Shown: positions 11,189 to 21,913, numbered from the stretch's first letter. The stretch is 64,000 bases of DNA from Siphonodentalium dalli (GCA_032622095.1 CP136066.1:43851835-43915834); one strand, 5' to 3'. Numbers and translations: made by a program. Notes: generated by a model not told the origin, from the sequence alone.

Positions 11189-11452
11189 GCCGGAGAGGAT
11201 TTGATTCAACAGAAGCCAGAGTATGCAGAGCACCTACAGCCTCTGCTGGATAACCTTGAGAAACAATGGACCGATCTGGAAGGTACTACTAAAGAAAAGG
11301 GAGAGAAGCTGTTCGATTCCAACAGACGGGTTCTATACGATCAGAGTTGTGATGATATTGACGGCTGGGTCACATCATTAGAAACACAAATTATCCAGGA
11401 AGATTTCGGAAAAGATTTGACGACTGTCACCCTTTTAGTTCAGAAGCAAAAC
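11189..11452 (+). CDS. SPTB: beta-spectrin exon 3 (repeat ~10 end, repeat ~11 start)
   Basis: 88 codons, phase 0/0, acceptor TTTCACAG, donor GTGAGT. It reads AGEDLIQQKPEYAEHLQPLL, then a helix C segment with KQWTDLEGTTKEKGEKLFDS. The next repeat opens with SCDDIDGWVTSLETQI and ends DFGKDLTTVTLLVQKQN, closely matching the conserved SC(A/D)DLDKW...DYGKDLTSV pattern of beta-spectrins. The intron after it (11453-12186) is AT-rich with no recognisable element and ends in a long pyrimidine-rich tract. Confidence 0.95.
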
Positions 11453-12186
11453 GTGAGTTTTCAAAATTAACTTATTGAAATTTTCAGATCAGACAGAACT
11501 TAAATGTTTTGATAAAATTATTGCTACTTGACGAATTACTAACTACTATTATGCTGCAGGTAGCAACTGTATGCATTTTTCAGTTATATTTTAAGGTTTA
11601 ACCAAACCACTCCAATATGGATCCGAGAACAAGTTGGATAAATTTTAAAATAGAAAATAAATGGCACAAACTTTACAGGAGTGGCTAAAAACAACTATAC
11701 ATGCATTGTATACAGTAAATAACACTTTACCAGTGACAGAAATTGGAAATATTTGAGACTTTCTTCACAATTGAAATCTGACTTTGTGCACACGCACAGG
11801 TTTTGTAGTTGAGCAATTTCCATAAACGAAAGTAAATCCTGATTTGGGAAGATCTCTATCAAGAATGTTTTGTCGTGAAACCCATACATTATGCCACAGA
11901 GCATGACTTTATTCTCATGTTTTTGAAGTGAATAATTTAAATTTGAAAAGTCGCAATCAAGTGTCACACGGCGCTGTTTGACTATCACTGTATTCAGTTT
12001 CTTCCTGTCAGTTGTTCATTGAACAATCACTTGATTAATCCTGATTGGGATTTAGACCAGGTTGGCTATTTACCTATGTTTTCCTAATCATATTTACCTT
12101 TGTTTTCTTAATCATATTTAACTTTCTTTTCCTTATCATATTTGCCTTTTTTTTCCCCCCTAATCGTATTTATCTATATTTTCCAG
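11453..12186. other. intronic sequence, nothing recognised
   Basis: AT-rich; the 3' part (12070-12165) has a direct repeat of TTTCCTAATCATATTTA-like words that forms the pyrimidine-rich acceptor tract of exon 4. Confidence 0.5.
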
Positions 12187-12317
12187 GCTCTGGAGAGCGA
12201 GATGCAAATGAAGGAACAACAGGTACTGGAGTTAGAATCACAAGCCGTCAGACTCGAGCAAATCGAACCCGACAAGGAAGATGAAATAAAAGCCCGAAAA
12301 GCCCTCGTCGCTGAAAA
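12187..12317 (+). CDS. SPTB: beta-spectrin exon 4 (repeat ~11, helix B-C)
   Basis: 131 bases: acceptor ATTTTCCAG, 43 codons plus two bases, donor GTGAGT. The peptide ALESEMQMKEQQVLELESQA followed by VRLEQIEPDKEDEIKARKAL is a charged coiled-coil helix, the least conserved part of the repeat. Exit is phase 2; the remaining AA joins the first base of exon 5 to make Lys. The following intron carries a 174-bp modular tandem repeat (12625-13275). Confidence 0.9.
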
Positions 12318-12624
12318 GTGAGTCATGCTAAAGGGCGTGCTTCTTCACTTTGAATTGTATCCATTTAGACTCCGATAACTGAGGAGAATGTAAAATCAGG
12401 AAACATTTCATTGTTGAAAACTTGGAGAAATTTGTAATAGCAATAGGACTGTTTCTTCAGAATGCAGCAAGCTGGAGATAAAAAAGTGGAAATTATTCAT
12501 TTCATCTATTGTTCTAATTGAGATTAAAATTTAATGTTTATCAACTGAAACATACAAGCGTTGAGGAAAATAGAAGTATAAATTTGTTTTTATCAGTACT
12601 TTTGCCAATAAAATTTAATGTTTT

Positions 12625-13275
12625 TATACCCCCTTTTTAAAAAAAATAGGGGGGATATACTGTTTTGCACCTGTCCGTGTGTGTCCGTCCGTCCAATGTC
12701 TGTTCATGTCATAACTTCAACAGTTGTGCTGGGATCTCAATGAAATTTGGTATGGATGTTCACTACTATGAGGATATTAAATAGAGGGTTCCGTCGTTTT
12801 GTTCGGATTTTCCATTCTAGAGTTATTCATCTTTGTTTATCTGGAAATGTTGGCTTTTCGGTCCGTCAGGTGTCTGTTTATGTCGTAACTTCAACAGTTG
12901 TGCTGGGATCTCAATGAAATCTGGTATGGATGTTCACTACCATGATGACATTCAATAGAGGGTTCCATTGTTTTGTTCGGATTTTCCATTCTAGAGTTAT
13001 TCATCTTTGTTTATCTGGAAATGTTGTCTCTTTGGTCCATCCCATGTCTGTTCAGGTCATAACTTGAACAGTAATGCTCGGATCTCAATGAAATGTTGTA
13101 TGGATGTTCACCACATGAGGACATTTAATGGCACATTCCACTGTTTCGTTTTGGTTTTTTGTTCTATAGTTATTCATCTTAGTTTATATGAAAATACTGA
13201 TTTTGGGTCCATCTGTCCGAGTATAGCAGTCATAAGTTATAGATATGCCCACACTAGGCGGTATGCACAAGGGGA
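12625..13275. repeat. modular CGTCCGTCC repeat, three ~174-bp modules
   Basis: TATACCCCCTTTTT opens it, then GTGTCCGTCCGTCC. Modules begin near 12704, 12878 and 13052 with TCATAACTTCAACAGT, GGGATCTCAATGAAAT and GGTATGGATGTTCAC. The third module is the most diverged. Confidence 0.8.
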
Positions 13276-13340
13276 TATGCACTGGACGACAGTCCATCTC
13301 TTGTTTAGTTCAGTTCTCTATATTGTTATTTATTTTTCAG

Positions 13341-13527
13341 ATTCTCTAAAATCCAGAAGCCTCTTTTGATGCGAAGAGCGCAACTGGAGAGAGTGAAGAG
13401 AATCCACCAGTTCCAGCGAGATGTTGAGGATGAAAAACTATGGATTGATGAAAAAATGCCCCTGGCTCAATCTGAAAATTACGGAAACAGTTTATTAACC
13501 GTTCAATTACTGATAAAGAAAAACAAG
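13341..13527 (+). CDS. SPTB: beta-spectrin exon 5 (repeat ~12 start)
   Basis: 187 bases, acceptor TATTTTTCAG, donor GTTTGT, one base in then 62 codons, exit phase 0. It contains HQFQRDVEDEKLWIDEKMPL followed by AQSENYGNSLLTVQLLIKKNK, nearly the family consensus HQFNRDVEDEILWV..MPLA..HG.NLQTVQLLIKKNQ. The donor GTTTGT is weaker than the other donors in this gene. The 363-base intron after it contains a decoy copy of the next acceptor (see findings). Confidence 0.95.
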
Positions 13528-13890
13528 GTTTGTTGATCAGTTAGAATATTCCCAATATGAAACTGGTACAACACTTTACAATGCCAATTTATTTAATTCT
13601 GTCTAATTTAAAAATGTTTGAGTCTAGAAATCAGATATATTTTGGTATCTAAATCGAACATTGAGATTTCTTCAGTACTGATTTAATATTTTTGTGATTT
13701 GATTTTAACATTCTGTACCTTACAGTCATCAAAAATAGCTTAACTTGTTTTTAAGTGCAAAGAATTAATTTAATTTGAATAAAAAAAAAAATTATTTGAG
13801 CTAAAAGTTTTCGCGATTTTCAGTTTGTTATCCTCGACTTTGAGAACTTGTTTCTAATTTAATTTAATTTTAATCTGCTGTACCTTACAG

Positions 13891-14091
13891 TCATTAGAAA
13901 CAGAGATTGACAATCACGAACCAAGGATAACATCTGTGACTGACGTCGGTAATGAGCTCATCGATGAAGGACACCCACAGAGCGAAGAATTCCAGTCAAT
14001 AATTAATGAGTTACTCGACAAGTGGCAGAATCTGAATGATGCTGTTAACGCCCGTAAAAACAGACTCGCTGTCGCTGAGACAGGACAAAAG
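13891..14091 (+). CDS. SPTB: beta-spectrin exon 6 (repeat ~12, helices B-C)
   Basis: 67 codons, phase 0/0, acceptor CCTTACAG, donor GTCAGT. It reads SLETEIDNHEPRITSVTDVG and continues through NELIDEGHPQSEEFQSIINE and KWQNLNDAVNARKNRL. The central tryptophan of helix C and the N/K-HEPRI motif of helix B fit the repeat pattern. The intron to 14435 has a short TTAA-E relic near 14326-14386 and a poly-T acceptor tract. Confidence 0.93.
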
Positions 14092-14325
14092 GTCAGTTTC
14101 TTCAAATTCTTATAAGTTTTTGGGTTTTTTTCCAAAGAAATTGCACAATATTTAAATGTTGCAATAAATGTTGAATAATAACTGACCAACCAGCAAATGG
14201 TGCTGGATACTTGAATATAAAAAAACAGCATTCAAGGTGTTAAGAAGACCTAAGATTTGTTTGAGGTAGTTGCCAGTCGACCGTTCAGCAATCATCCCTA
14301 TTTTTGTAAATTACTAAGTACTCAT

Positions 14326-14386
14326 TGTTGATTACTTATCTCATAGGAAATGTTCAGATAATAAGTTCAACAAACGACCATAGAGT
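14326..14386. repeat. TTAA-E relic
   Basis: AGGAAATGTTCAGATAATAA and CAACAAACGACCATAGAG match the centre of full TTAA-E copies. Confidence 0.5.
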
Positions 14387-14434
14387 TAATATGATTGGAT
14401 GAATCTCCTTATATTCTGGTTTTTTTTTCCGCAG

Positions 14435-14643
14435 TTCTTCTTTGATGCTAATGAAGCTGAGTCTTGGATGAGCGAACAGGAGCTGTACATGATGGGCGAC
14501 GACCGAGCTAAGGATGAAATTGGTGCTCAAAACTTCATGAAGAAACACCAAGTGCTAGAAAATAACATCGAGGATTACGCTGACGTAGTCCGACAACTTG
14601 GTGAGAGAAGTCGCAAGCTTATTGATGAGGACCATCCAGATTC
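14435..14643 (+). CDS. SPTB: beta-spectrin exon 7 (repeat ~13)
   Basis: 209 bases, acceptor TTTCCGCAG, donor GTAAGT; 69 codons plus two bases. The FFFDANEAESWMSEQELYMM start is the strongly conserved FDA.EAE.WMSEQELYMM helix A of beta-spectrin, followed by KDEIGAQNFMKKHQVLENNI and the end DEDHPDS. Exit phase 2 (TC plus A makes Ser). A TTAA-A MITE begins 47 bases after the donor, and an inverted-repeat element (15275-16210) fills most of the rest of the intron. Confidence 0.96.
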
Positions 14644-14690
14644 GTAAGTATGAACTGAAAATTCTCAAAGCATTGTGGGTTTAACCCTTT

Positions 14691-15057
14691 ACCCAACAAA
14701 CTGGCCAAAACCGGCCAAATAAAGCTTCAACAGCCTAAAATATCTTCGGTCTGTCTGTCTCATTGGAACCGGCTCCTTGACCACATTGTGATGGTTACAG
14801 TTATGCCCTGTGCCAATGCATTCTCTTATATATGCGAGTCGACCATAGGTCGCCTCGCATATATAAGAGAATGCATTGGCCTAAAAAAATCTTTTTTTAA
14901 CACTTTTTACCATTTTTTCTTACATTCTTTAACAATTTTATAATTTTTAATGTGTTAAGCCAATGCATTCTCTTATATATGCGAGGCGACCTATGGTCGA
15001 CTCGCATATATAAGAGAATGCATTGGCACAGGGCCGTTCTGTTGGGTAAAGGGTTAA
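14691..15057. mobile_element. TTAA-A MITE, full length
   Basis: TTAACCCTTTACCCAACAAA to GTAAAGGGTTAA, 47 bases after the exon 7 donor. One 20-base segment present in the copy at 3524 is shortened here (CTGTCTGTCTCATTGG). Confidence 0.9.
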
Positions 15058-15061
15058 TAGC

Positions 15062-15274
15062 ACAAATACAGGTCAAGTTCGAATTTGGGTTCCGCAAGCC
15101 AATTATCTTAGTTACAGCCCAGCCATTTTTGACGGAATTTGCCCTCATTTTATTTCCGGATGATATCTTTAGTACGTCTGAACTGAATGGAATGAAATTT
15201 GGTGTGGCGAGTTTATTATCCCAAAATACAGGTCAAGTTCAAATTTGGGGGGTTTTTTTGCCTGCCAATTTTTA
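15062..15274. repeat. modular repeat, two partial modules
   Basis: AATACAGGTCAAGTTCGAAT near 15063 and AATACAGGTCAAGTTCAAAT near 15222 start ~160-base modules resembling the CGTCC-type repeats. The element at 15275-16210 seems inserted in the second one, since GAGTTATGGCC follows its right end. Confidence 0.5.
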
Positions 15275-16210
15275 TTAAGGCCACAGGAAGTTGATTCTCT
15301 GTTTCTCAGACACTTTTTTTCCCAAAGCAGGCAGGCAGGCAGATTTTTATATTTATTTTTTATGGCCAAAATTTACCGGCAGGCAGGTTTTTATTACCAT
15401 ATTTTATGACCAAAATTTCCCGGCAGGCAGGTTTTTATTTGTTTATCCTAAAATTGTATAACCAATGTTCGGACATTGAAACATGACTACTTGATTTGAT
15501 TTTAATGAAATTTTATTAAACTGAAACTTGTCAGGCTTCACTAAGCCATCTTTGAATGTGTCAATACAAGACAAAAACAAAATATATTAAACTTTCATAA
15601 CATAAAATAACAACAATATGCAGAATAAATTTTTGTTAATGTGTATGGGTAAATTGATTATCAGTGGTTGTGGTTGAAGAAGTGGTTGAAGAAGTATTGG
15701 TGGTCACCTCGATCTTAAAATAAAAGCCAAAAATGTCTGCAACCTGTGTGGCTTTCAGTTCAGGTGAGTCGAAGTCTGATGTTTTGTTTTTTCCAACAGA
15801 AATGGATTTGATGCTTCCGCCGTGTTGGGGACGTTACCGTTCCGATAAATTGCGACATGTTTCATCGATCTCAACACTCACTATAGTCCAGGGGATAACA
15901 TATTTGTTGCCGTCCCACACGCAAACATTCAGAATTGCAACCATTGTTTTAGTTGAAGTAGATCGGGCGCGTTCGATTAAGATTCCGGACATCGGCTTGT
16001 TCGATCTATTAAAAGATTGGAATTATGAGATAGAGTTGCGCCTCTTTATCCACACCTGTTAACAATGGTCGATTGCGAACTTCACGGATTGCGAGCGGCG
16101 GGATGAATTATACTTTTTATTTTTGGTAGGCTATAAAAAGTACCCAGCGGCGTATTTTTTCGGGGGGCGGCGGTGTCTGAGAAACAGAGAATCAACTTCC
16201 TATGGCCTAA
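15275..16210. mobile_element. 936-bp inverted-repeat element
   Basis: Ends are 38-39-base inverted repeats: TTAAGGCCACAGGAAGTTGA plus TTCTCTGTTTCTCAGACAC at the left, and the complement at 16173-16210 with two differences. The interior has GGCAGGCAGGTTTTTAT repeats and an open frame of 109 codons that I do not recognise. Confidence 0.65.
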
Positions 16211-16336
16211 GAGTTATGGCCTTTGTTGGAATTAATATTGCCGTATATTGCCATGCCCTAGCGATGTTATTTAGTGGGAGATAAACAGGTGAAATAGGCA
16301 TTGATCTCACATTTGGAACTCGTCTGACTTTTTCAG

Positions 16337-16541
16337 AGACCAGATTGCAGTTAGACAATCCCAGATTGACAAACTGTATGCTGGCCTGAAGGACCTCGGT
16401 CTCGAGAGGCGAAGCAGGCTGGAGGAGGTGCTTAAACTCTTCAACATGGACCGCGAAATCAGCGACCTCATGCAATGGATTGAGGAGAGACAGGTTGTCG
16501 CTTCATCGTGTGAGCTCGGTCACGACTTCGAACATGTCTGT
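16337..16541 (+). CDS. SPTB: beta-spectrin exon 8 (repeat ~13 end, repeat ~14 start, ankyrin-binding region)
   Basis: 205 bases, acceptor CTTTTTCAG, donor GTAAGT, one base in then 68 codons. It reads DQIAVRQSQIDKLYAGLKDL, the almost invariant beta-spectrin helix C, then LFNMDREISDLMQWIEERQV and ELGHDFEHVC. In vertebrate beta-spectrins the repeat opened here and the next one form the ankyrin site; by homology this exon starts it. A TTAA-D MITE sits only 16 bases beyond the donor and a TTAA-A MITE lies at 17027-17414 in the same intron. Confidence 0.96.
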
Positions 16542-16557
16542 GTAAGTATTGTTTCCC

Positions 16558-16773
16558 TTAACCCTTTCATGATGGGAGCTGCGCTGGTGCAGCATTAAAG
16601 ATCATGTGCCAGTGCATTCTCTTTATATATGCAAGTCTCCCATAGGGAGCCTTGCATATATAAGAGAATGCACTGGCTTACAAGGTCAAGGTAAATATTG
16701 TTAGGATATAAGAGTATGCACTGGCACAGGGTTTTTGCAAAATTTAAGGAAGCTCCAGTCATGGAAGGGTTAA
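16558..16773. mobile_element. TTAA-D MITE
   Basis: TTAACCCTTTCATGATGGGA to TCATGGAAGGGTTAA, 16 bases downstream of the exon 8 donor. The second hairpin is reduced to GATATAAGAGTATGCACTGG. Confidence 0.85.
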
Positions 16774-17026
16774 AGACACATGGCAGTTTGAAGCCCCAAA
16801 TTTTGCTCAAACACAATTCAATTCCAGGGATCACATTAGGACGATAAAATTGTGATATATTTCCTGATGACATCTATATCCCACATAAAGACTCGTTCAA
16901 GTCACATAATTTAGAAATATTGGGTTCCGGCTTTTCTTGATTATGAAACAATAAAGAGCGTTAATTGTTTGTCTACTTTTGAGACATTAGGAATAAGGAG
17001 CATCTGTATTATTTCTTTGCAAAAAA

Positions 17027-17414
17027 TTTACCCTTTACCCAACAAACCGGCCAAAACCGGCCAAATAAAGCTTCAACAGCCTAAAATATCTTCGGTCTGT
17101 CTCAATAGAACCATACAAATATGGATATCATTGGAACCGGTTCATTGACCACATTGTAATAGTTAGTTATGCCCTGTGCCAATGCATTCTCTTATATATG
17201 CGAGTCGACCATAGGTCGCCTCGCATATATAAGAGAATGCATTGGCCTAAAAAAAATCTTTTTTTTACCATTTTTCTTACATTCTTTAACAATTTTATAA
17301 TTTTTAATGTGTTAAGCCAATGCATTCTCTTATATATGCGAGGCGACCTATGGTCGGCTCGCATATATAAGAGAATGCATTGGCACAGGGCCCTTCTGTT
17401 GGGTAAAGGGTTAA
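17027..17414. mobile_element. TTAA-A MITE
   Basis: Left end TTTACCCTTTACCCAACAAA (TTAA changed to TTTA), right end GGGTAAAGGGTTAA. Confidence 0.88.
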
Positions 17415-17575
17415 AAACTGCTGGAAATTTCCTATGAGTTCAGTGATGATTTTGGCAAACTTTTACAGAGTATAATAGAGACTAGGTCAGTATTTCATGT
17501 CTTTAGGTTCTATATTATCCCCCTTTCTAAAATTACTTATGACATTATTTAGCGGCTCTAATGAGCCATGTGCAT

Positions 17576-17832
17576 TTAACACTTCCATAACTGGAGCTTC
17601 CTGAAATTTTAAGAAAACCCTGTGCCAATGCATTCTCTTATATGTGCGAGTCTCCCATTGAGAGATTCGCATATATAAGAGGATGCATTGGCCTAATAAT
17701 ACTTACCTTGTAAGCCAGTGCATTCTCTTATATATGCAAGGGTCCCTATGGGAGACTCGCATATATAAGAGAATGCGCTGGCACAGTATCTTCAATGCTG
17801 CACCAATGCAGCTCCCATCATGAAAGGGTTTA
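17576..17832. mobile_element. TTAA-D MITE
   Basis: TTAACACTTCCATAACTGGA to CATGAAAGGGTTTA; two hairpins with CCCATTGAGAGA and GGTCCCTATGGGAGA tips. Confidence 0.8.
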
Positions 17833-18210
17833 GCTATTCAATTAGCTAACAATTAAAAGCTAAATGTCAAATAAATACTACATCTTTTACCAACCAACAA
17901 GACATGCCAGGGTTTCCGCTGGTCTTGAGTCTGACAAGGCATGTAAATTGCCATTGAATGCTATGAATAACATTGATTTTCGGTAACATATGTGCCACTC
18001 ACTTGATGCATTATTGAAATTCTTACCAAAAAAATAATGAATATTGCCTTGCATGCACTTGAAATTAAAAACTGGGGGGGGGGGGGGCTTTTTAAAAAAC
18101 CTTGATATTGTCATGAAATGGCTTTGAATTTCATTATGTGTGAAATGTGGATTTCATGTATGTGCTCCATATTCACATAAGATTTTTCTAAAGATGTGAA
18201 TGAAAGTAAC
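17833..18210. other. intronic sequence with a G12 run
   Basis: The G run is near 18075. Nothing else recognised. Confidence 0.5.
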
Positions 18211-18469
18211 TTACCCCTTTCTGTGCTGAATGGATTATCCCAATCAGTTAAAAAGTGTACATCGGAGTGGTCTGTTATTGATTTGGAGGGATGTTAAGGT
18301 AATAAAAGAAGCCAGAGAAATAAAAGTGCAGAAGGGGCCCTATTTATTGAGGGAAATGTTTAGGTAATAAGTTCAAAAAATGACCTATGGTATTTTGTTG
18401 AACATATTATCTGAACATTTCCTATGGGATAACTACTCATCAATGATGCTTTAGTATAGAAAGGGTTAA
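18211..18469. mobile_element. TTAA-E MITE
   Basis: TTACCCCTTTCTGTGCTGAA to TAGTATAGAAAGGGTTAA. Confidence 0.8.
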
Positions 18470-18527
18470 CATTATCAGGAAATCTCATTGTCTTAGGAAA
18501 GTCATTATTTCTTTATTTCTCTTCCAG

Positions 18528-18791
18528 TCATTACAAGACAGGTTCAAGGACTTCGCTCGCGAGACGCAGACTATTGGCGAGGAGAGAGTACTCAAAGCCA
18601 ATGAGATTTGTGACACGTTAATAGTCGCCAATCATTCAGATGCTGCCACGATAGCAGACTGGAAGGATAACCTTAATGAGGCTTGGGGAGATCTGCTCGA
18701 GCTTATCGACACCAGGACACAGATGCTCGAAGCATCATGGGAACTGCACAAATTCTACTATGACTGCAAAGAGGCCCTTGAGAGGATCAAT
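18528..18791 (+). CDS. SPTB: beta-spectrin exon 9 (repeat ~14 end, repeat ~15 start, ankyrin-binding region)
   Basis: 88 codons, phase 0/0, acceptor CTCTTCCAG, donor GTATGT. Segments SLQDRFKDFARETQTIGEER, NHSDAATIADWKDNLNEAW, LLELIDTRTQMLEASWELHK and FYYDCKEALERIN match the most conserved stretch of the protein. The HSDAATIA(D/E)WKD.LNEAW segment is close to identical across animals. The following intron carries MITE C (18817-19094) and a modular repeat (19447-20055). Confidence 0.97.
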
Positions 18792-18816
18792 GTATGTCAT
18801 GTCTCTCATTGCTCAA

Positions 18817-19094
18817 CAAGCCTGAATTTAGTTTGTCTTGAATAAGAATGAGGTCCCAGAGGGTGTATTTAGTGATGCTATTCCACAATGCGGGCTAGTA
18901 TCACCAAATTCACTCTCGGGGGACCTCAATCTGCTTAGGCCTCAATTGCTATGGGAGACCTAGGATCAGATTGAAGTTCCCCAGTTGAACATTAGTCACC
19001 TCGTTTATGCTATTTATCTTCTGCAAATTAGGGCTTATAGAAACTGAAGAGAAGAGAAAATGTTCAAATGTCAGACACACTAAATTCAGGCTTG
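18817..19094. mobile_element. MITE family C
   Basis: CAAGCCTGAATTTAGTTTGT to CACTAAATTCAGGCTTG, starting 25 bases after the exon 9 donor; one hairpin plus interior GGCCTCAATTGCTATGGGAG. Confidence 0.8.
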
Positions 19095-19446
19095 TTGCTC
19101 TGCTCAACAACTTGTCTTGATTTCGTGTCAAATACTTCATTCAGTGTTCAGATTCATGGCACATAATATTGCTTATTATATTGCGGAGGGTAATACTGTC
19201 TTTTGATTGGACGAAGCACGATCACGTGTCAGTAGTTTTTACCATTCCCTGGCAAACAAACTATCTTTGAACTATTAACCGCCAGCGACCTGCTGAGATC
19301 ATGGTTTGCGAGGAGTGAGAAGTGTGGAAAGTGATCTATTTTGGTTTTGGCACCCAACAGTTCCAGGGATCACCTATACTGAAGAAACTTTAGTGTCAAA
19401 TATTAAAAAGCATTCCTAAATATATGCTTCATGCATATTCTCATCA

Positions 19447-20055
19447 TTATACCCCCACTTTCAAAGAAAATGGGGGGTATACTGGATTGACTGCGTCCGT
19501 CACGTTTTCTCGTTCCGTTTGTCCATCTGTCCGTCCGTCCGACCTCATAACTCAAACAACTATGAACCGATTTCAATAATTTTTTGTATGCAATCTCCTT
19601 AGGACGGTCTCTCCGCATGATGCTAATTGCGGGACGGTCCGGCCTTTTGTTTATCAAGTTACGCCTCTTTTTCGACTTATTTTGACTTAGAAAATTCTGT
19701 CCGACTTAATAACTTTAACACATATGAACCGATTTCAATAATTTTTGGTATACATGCTTCTCACAATACCCTCTCAACATGGTGCGGCTAGGGATTGGCT
19801 CAGACTGTTTTTCGTAATATTACACCTCATTTTCGACTTATTTTGACTTAGAAAATTCTGTCTGACATAATAACTTTAACAAATATGAACCGATTTGAAT
19901 AATTTTTTCTGTACAAGCTTCTTGTGACACCATATCGATATTATTAGTCCGAATTTTTCTTTAAAGTTAAAAATCTTTTTGGTTGAGTTTACGGATAATG
20001 CGGGTTGAATTTGCCACGGTGGGGGTATGCTAGTACTTGAGTGCACACCTCTTGT
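19447..20055. repeat. modular CGTCCGTCC repeat, TATACCCCC type
   Basis: TTATACCCCCACTTTC, then CCGTCCGTCCGACC and three modules with AT(A/G)AC(T/C)...GAACCGATTT(C/G)AATAATTTT near 19565, 19729 and 19889; right end GGGGGTATGCTAGTACTTGA. Confidence 0.8.
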
Positions 20056-20218
20056 ATAATTATGGATGTCATCAGATCCTCGTGATTCAATATTTTATGA
20101 ATGACAATGATTGCAATTAAATTTTATGTAATTTAGCGGCAATTGGCTACAGATATTCTGACTAATTTGTTATCAAATAGAATTGGGTGTCTTTAAATTC
20201 TATTTTCATAAATTACAG

Positions 20219-20329
20219 GAAAAGCGAGTACAGATTCCGGAGGAGTTGGGCAGAGATGCCCAGAGTGTGGCTGCTCTACAGCGGCGACACGCCAACTTCG
20301 AACACGATCTAAATGCAATAGCAGTCCAA
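20219..20329 (+). CDS. SPTB: beta-spectrin exon 10 (repeat ~15, helices A-B)
   Basis: 37 codons, phase 0/0, acceptor AAATTACAG, donor GTGAGT. It reads EKRVQIPEELGRDAQSVAAL followed by QRRHANFEHDLNAIAVQ. The (P/L)(D/E)ELGRD...V..LQR.H..FEHD signature is diagnostic of beta-spectrin. The following intron contains a chimeric TTAA element and a TTAA-E element that share one TTAA. Confidence 0.95.
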
Positions 20330-20392
20330 GTGAGTGAACAAATTTATCAATGAATATAGTGAATATTTAACATTGTCTAAATTTGTTATCGT

Positions 20393-20771
20393 TTAACCCT
20401 TTGATGACTGGATCTTTCTAAATTTTTGCGAAAAAACCCTGTGCCAATGCATTCTCTTATATAATCGAGTCGACCATAGGTCAACTAGCATATATAGAGA
20501 ATACATTGGTCAAACAAATTTTATATTATTTTTTATAATTGTTTAAGAATGTAAGAAAAATTGTTAAAGAATGAAAGAATTTTTTTTTTAAATGATAAGA
20601 ATGTAAGAAAAAATGTTAAAGAATGTAAGAAAAATTCATAAAAATTAGTTACACCAATGCATTCTCTTATATATCCGAGGCGACTTATGGTCGACTTGCA
20701 TATATAAGAGAATGCATTGGCACAGGGTGTTTAATGTTGCGCCAGCGCAGCTACCGTCATGAAAAGGTTAA
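20393..20771. mobile_element. chimeric TTAA element: D-type ends, A-type hairpin tips
   Basis: Ends TTAACCCTTTGATGACTGGA and AGCTACCGTCATGAAAAGGT belong to TTAA-D, while both hairpin tips (GTCGACCATAGGTCAAC, GGCGACTTATGGTCGAC) are A-type. Confidence 0.8.
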
Positions 20772-21038
20772 CCCTTTCTATACTCAATCGATTCTCCCAC
20801 TTAGTTATAAAAGTATACATTGGAATGGTCTATTATTCATAGATGGATGATCTAGAAATTTATGCAGTCGTCAAACAGCCGAAAAGCTAATACATGTGCA
20901 GGAGGATTCATATTCATTAGTGGGAAATGTTTCGAAAATAAGTTAACAAAATGACCTATGGTTGTTTGTTGAACTTATTCACTGAACATTTCCTAAGGAA
21001 ACTACTCGTCAATGAGTATTTAGTGTAGAAAGGGTTCA
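20768..21038. mobile_element. TTAA-E MITE sharing a TTAA with its neighbour
   Basis: TTAACCCTTTCTATACTCAA to GTGTAGAAAGGGTTCA; its left TTAA is the right TTAA of the preceding element. Confidence 0.85.
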
Positions 21039-21175
21039 AATTATTCTGAAACTTTGGTAAGATTAGCTTGTATGAATTAGTAAGATCAGCCTGTTTGATT
21101 TGGGATATCAATTACTGGTTAGCATCAAGCTATTTATTTACAAATGCTATACATTGTCATTATTTTCCCCATCAG

Positions 21176-21420
21176 GTGCAAGCAATTCAGGAGGAATCTG
21201 TGCGACTACAGGCCGGCTATGCGGGTGATAAACAGGGAGAGATTCAAGGCCGTGAAGCCGAAGTTGTTAACGCTTGGAAGAACATTCATTTTATGATTGA
21301 AAGTAGGAGGAATGACTTAGCTAATGCTAGTGACTTTTATAAATTCATGAACATGGTGCGCGATTTACGATTGTGGATGGATGATATTGTTCGACAGATG
21401 AATACACAAGATAAACCCAG
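21176..21420 (+). CDS. SPTB: beta-spectrin exon 11 (repeat ~15 end, repeat ~16 start)
   Basis: 245 bases, acceptor CCCCATCAG, donor GTAAGG; 81 codons plus AG. It contains RLQAGYAGDKQGEIQGREAE, EVVNAWKNI, then KFMNMVRDLRLWMDDIVRQM and NTQDKPR. The LQA.YAGDK..(E/D)IQ.RE.EV..AWK and FFSMVRDL.LWM(D/E)D motifs place it exactly. The open frame extends upstream to 21068 but the acceptor fixes the start. The intron to 21914 contains one TA-B MITE. Confidence 0.96.
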
Positions 21421-21566
21421 GTAAGGCCAAACAAAATTAATGTTCTGTTTCCCAGACTCATGCCTCTTCATAAAAATATGGCACGCAGGCCCACTAAAGA
21501 TAAAAATTATATAAATCATCCTACCACTCTGCTTCATAATGTGATGTCTACGATATCTCTGTCAGC

Positions 21567-21783
21567 TACAGTAATGCTCTAAATAATCGACTCCTTAACC
21601 ACAGCAGAATTATGGGTAACTTTTCAGGGTTTAGTCGGAAATATGGCTTGTTGCCATTCATCGGAAAGCTCTTACTGAGAGCTTTCCGATGAATGGCAAC
21701 AAGCCATATTTCCGACTAAATCCTGAAAAGTTACCCATAATTCTGCTGTGGTTAAGGAGTCGATTATTTAGAGCATTACTGTA
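21567..21783. mobile_element. TA-B palindromic MITE
   Basis: TACAGTAATGCTCTAAATAA to GAGCATTACTGTA; the arms are almost perfect. Confidence 0.92.
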
Positions 21784-21913
21784 TTATTATAAACTAGAAA
21801 CTTTTCAACTCGTATCTGATATCTCCCTTTGATCTGTCTGATAATAAAGAGAGACAAATTGTAAGAAAATATTAGTGTATTCATTAAATAATGTGATATA
21901 ATATAAATTGCAG

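Noticed and set aside
15733-16062. 109-codon frame as a possible transposase
   Set aside because: No catalytic motif or zinc finger seen in either strand's translation; kept only as a note in the element entry.
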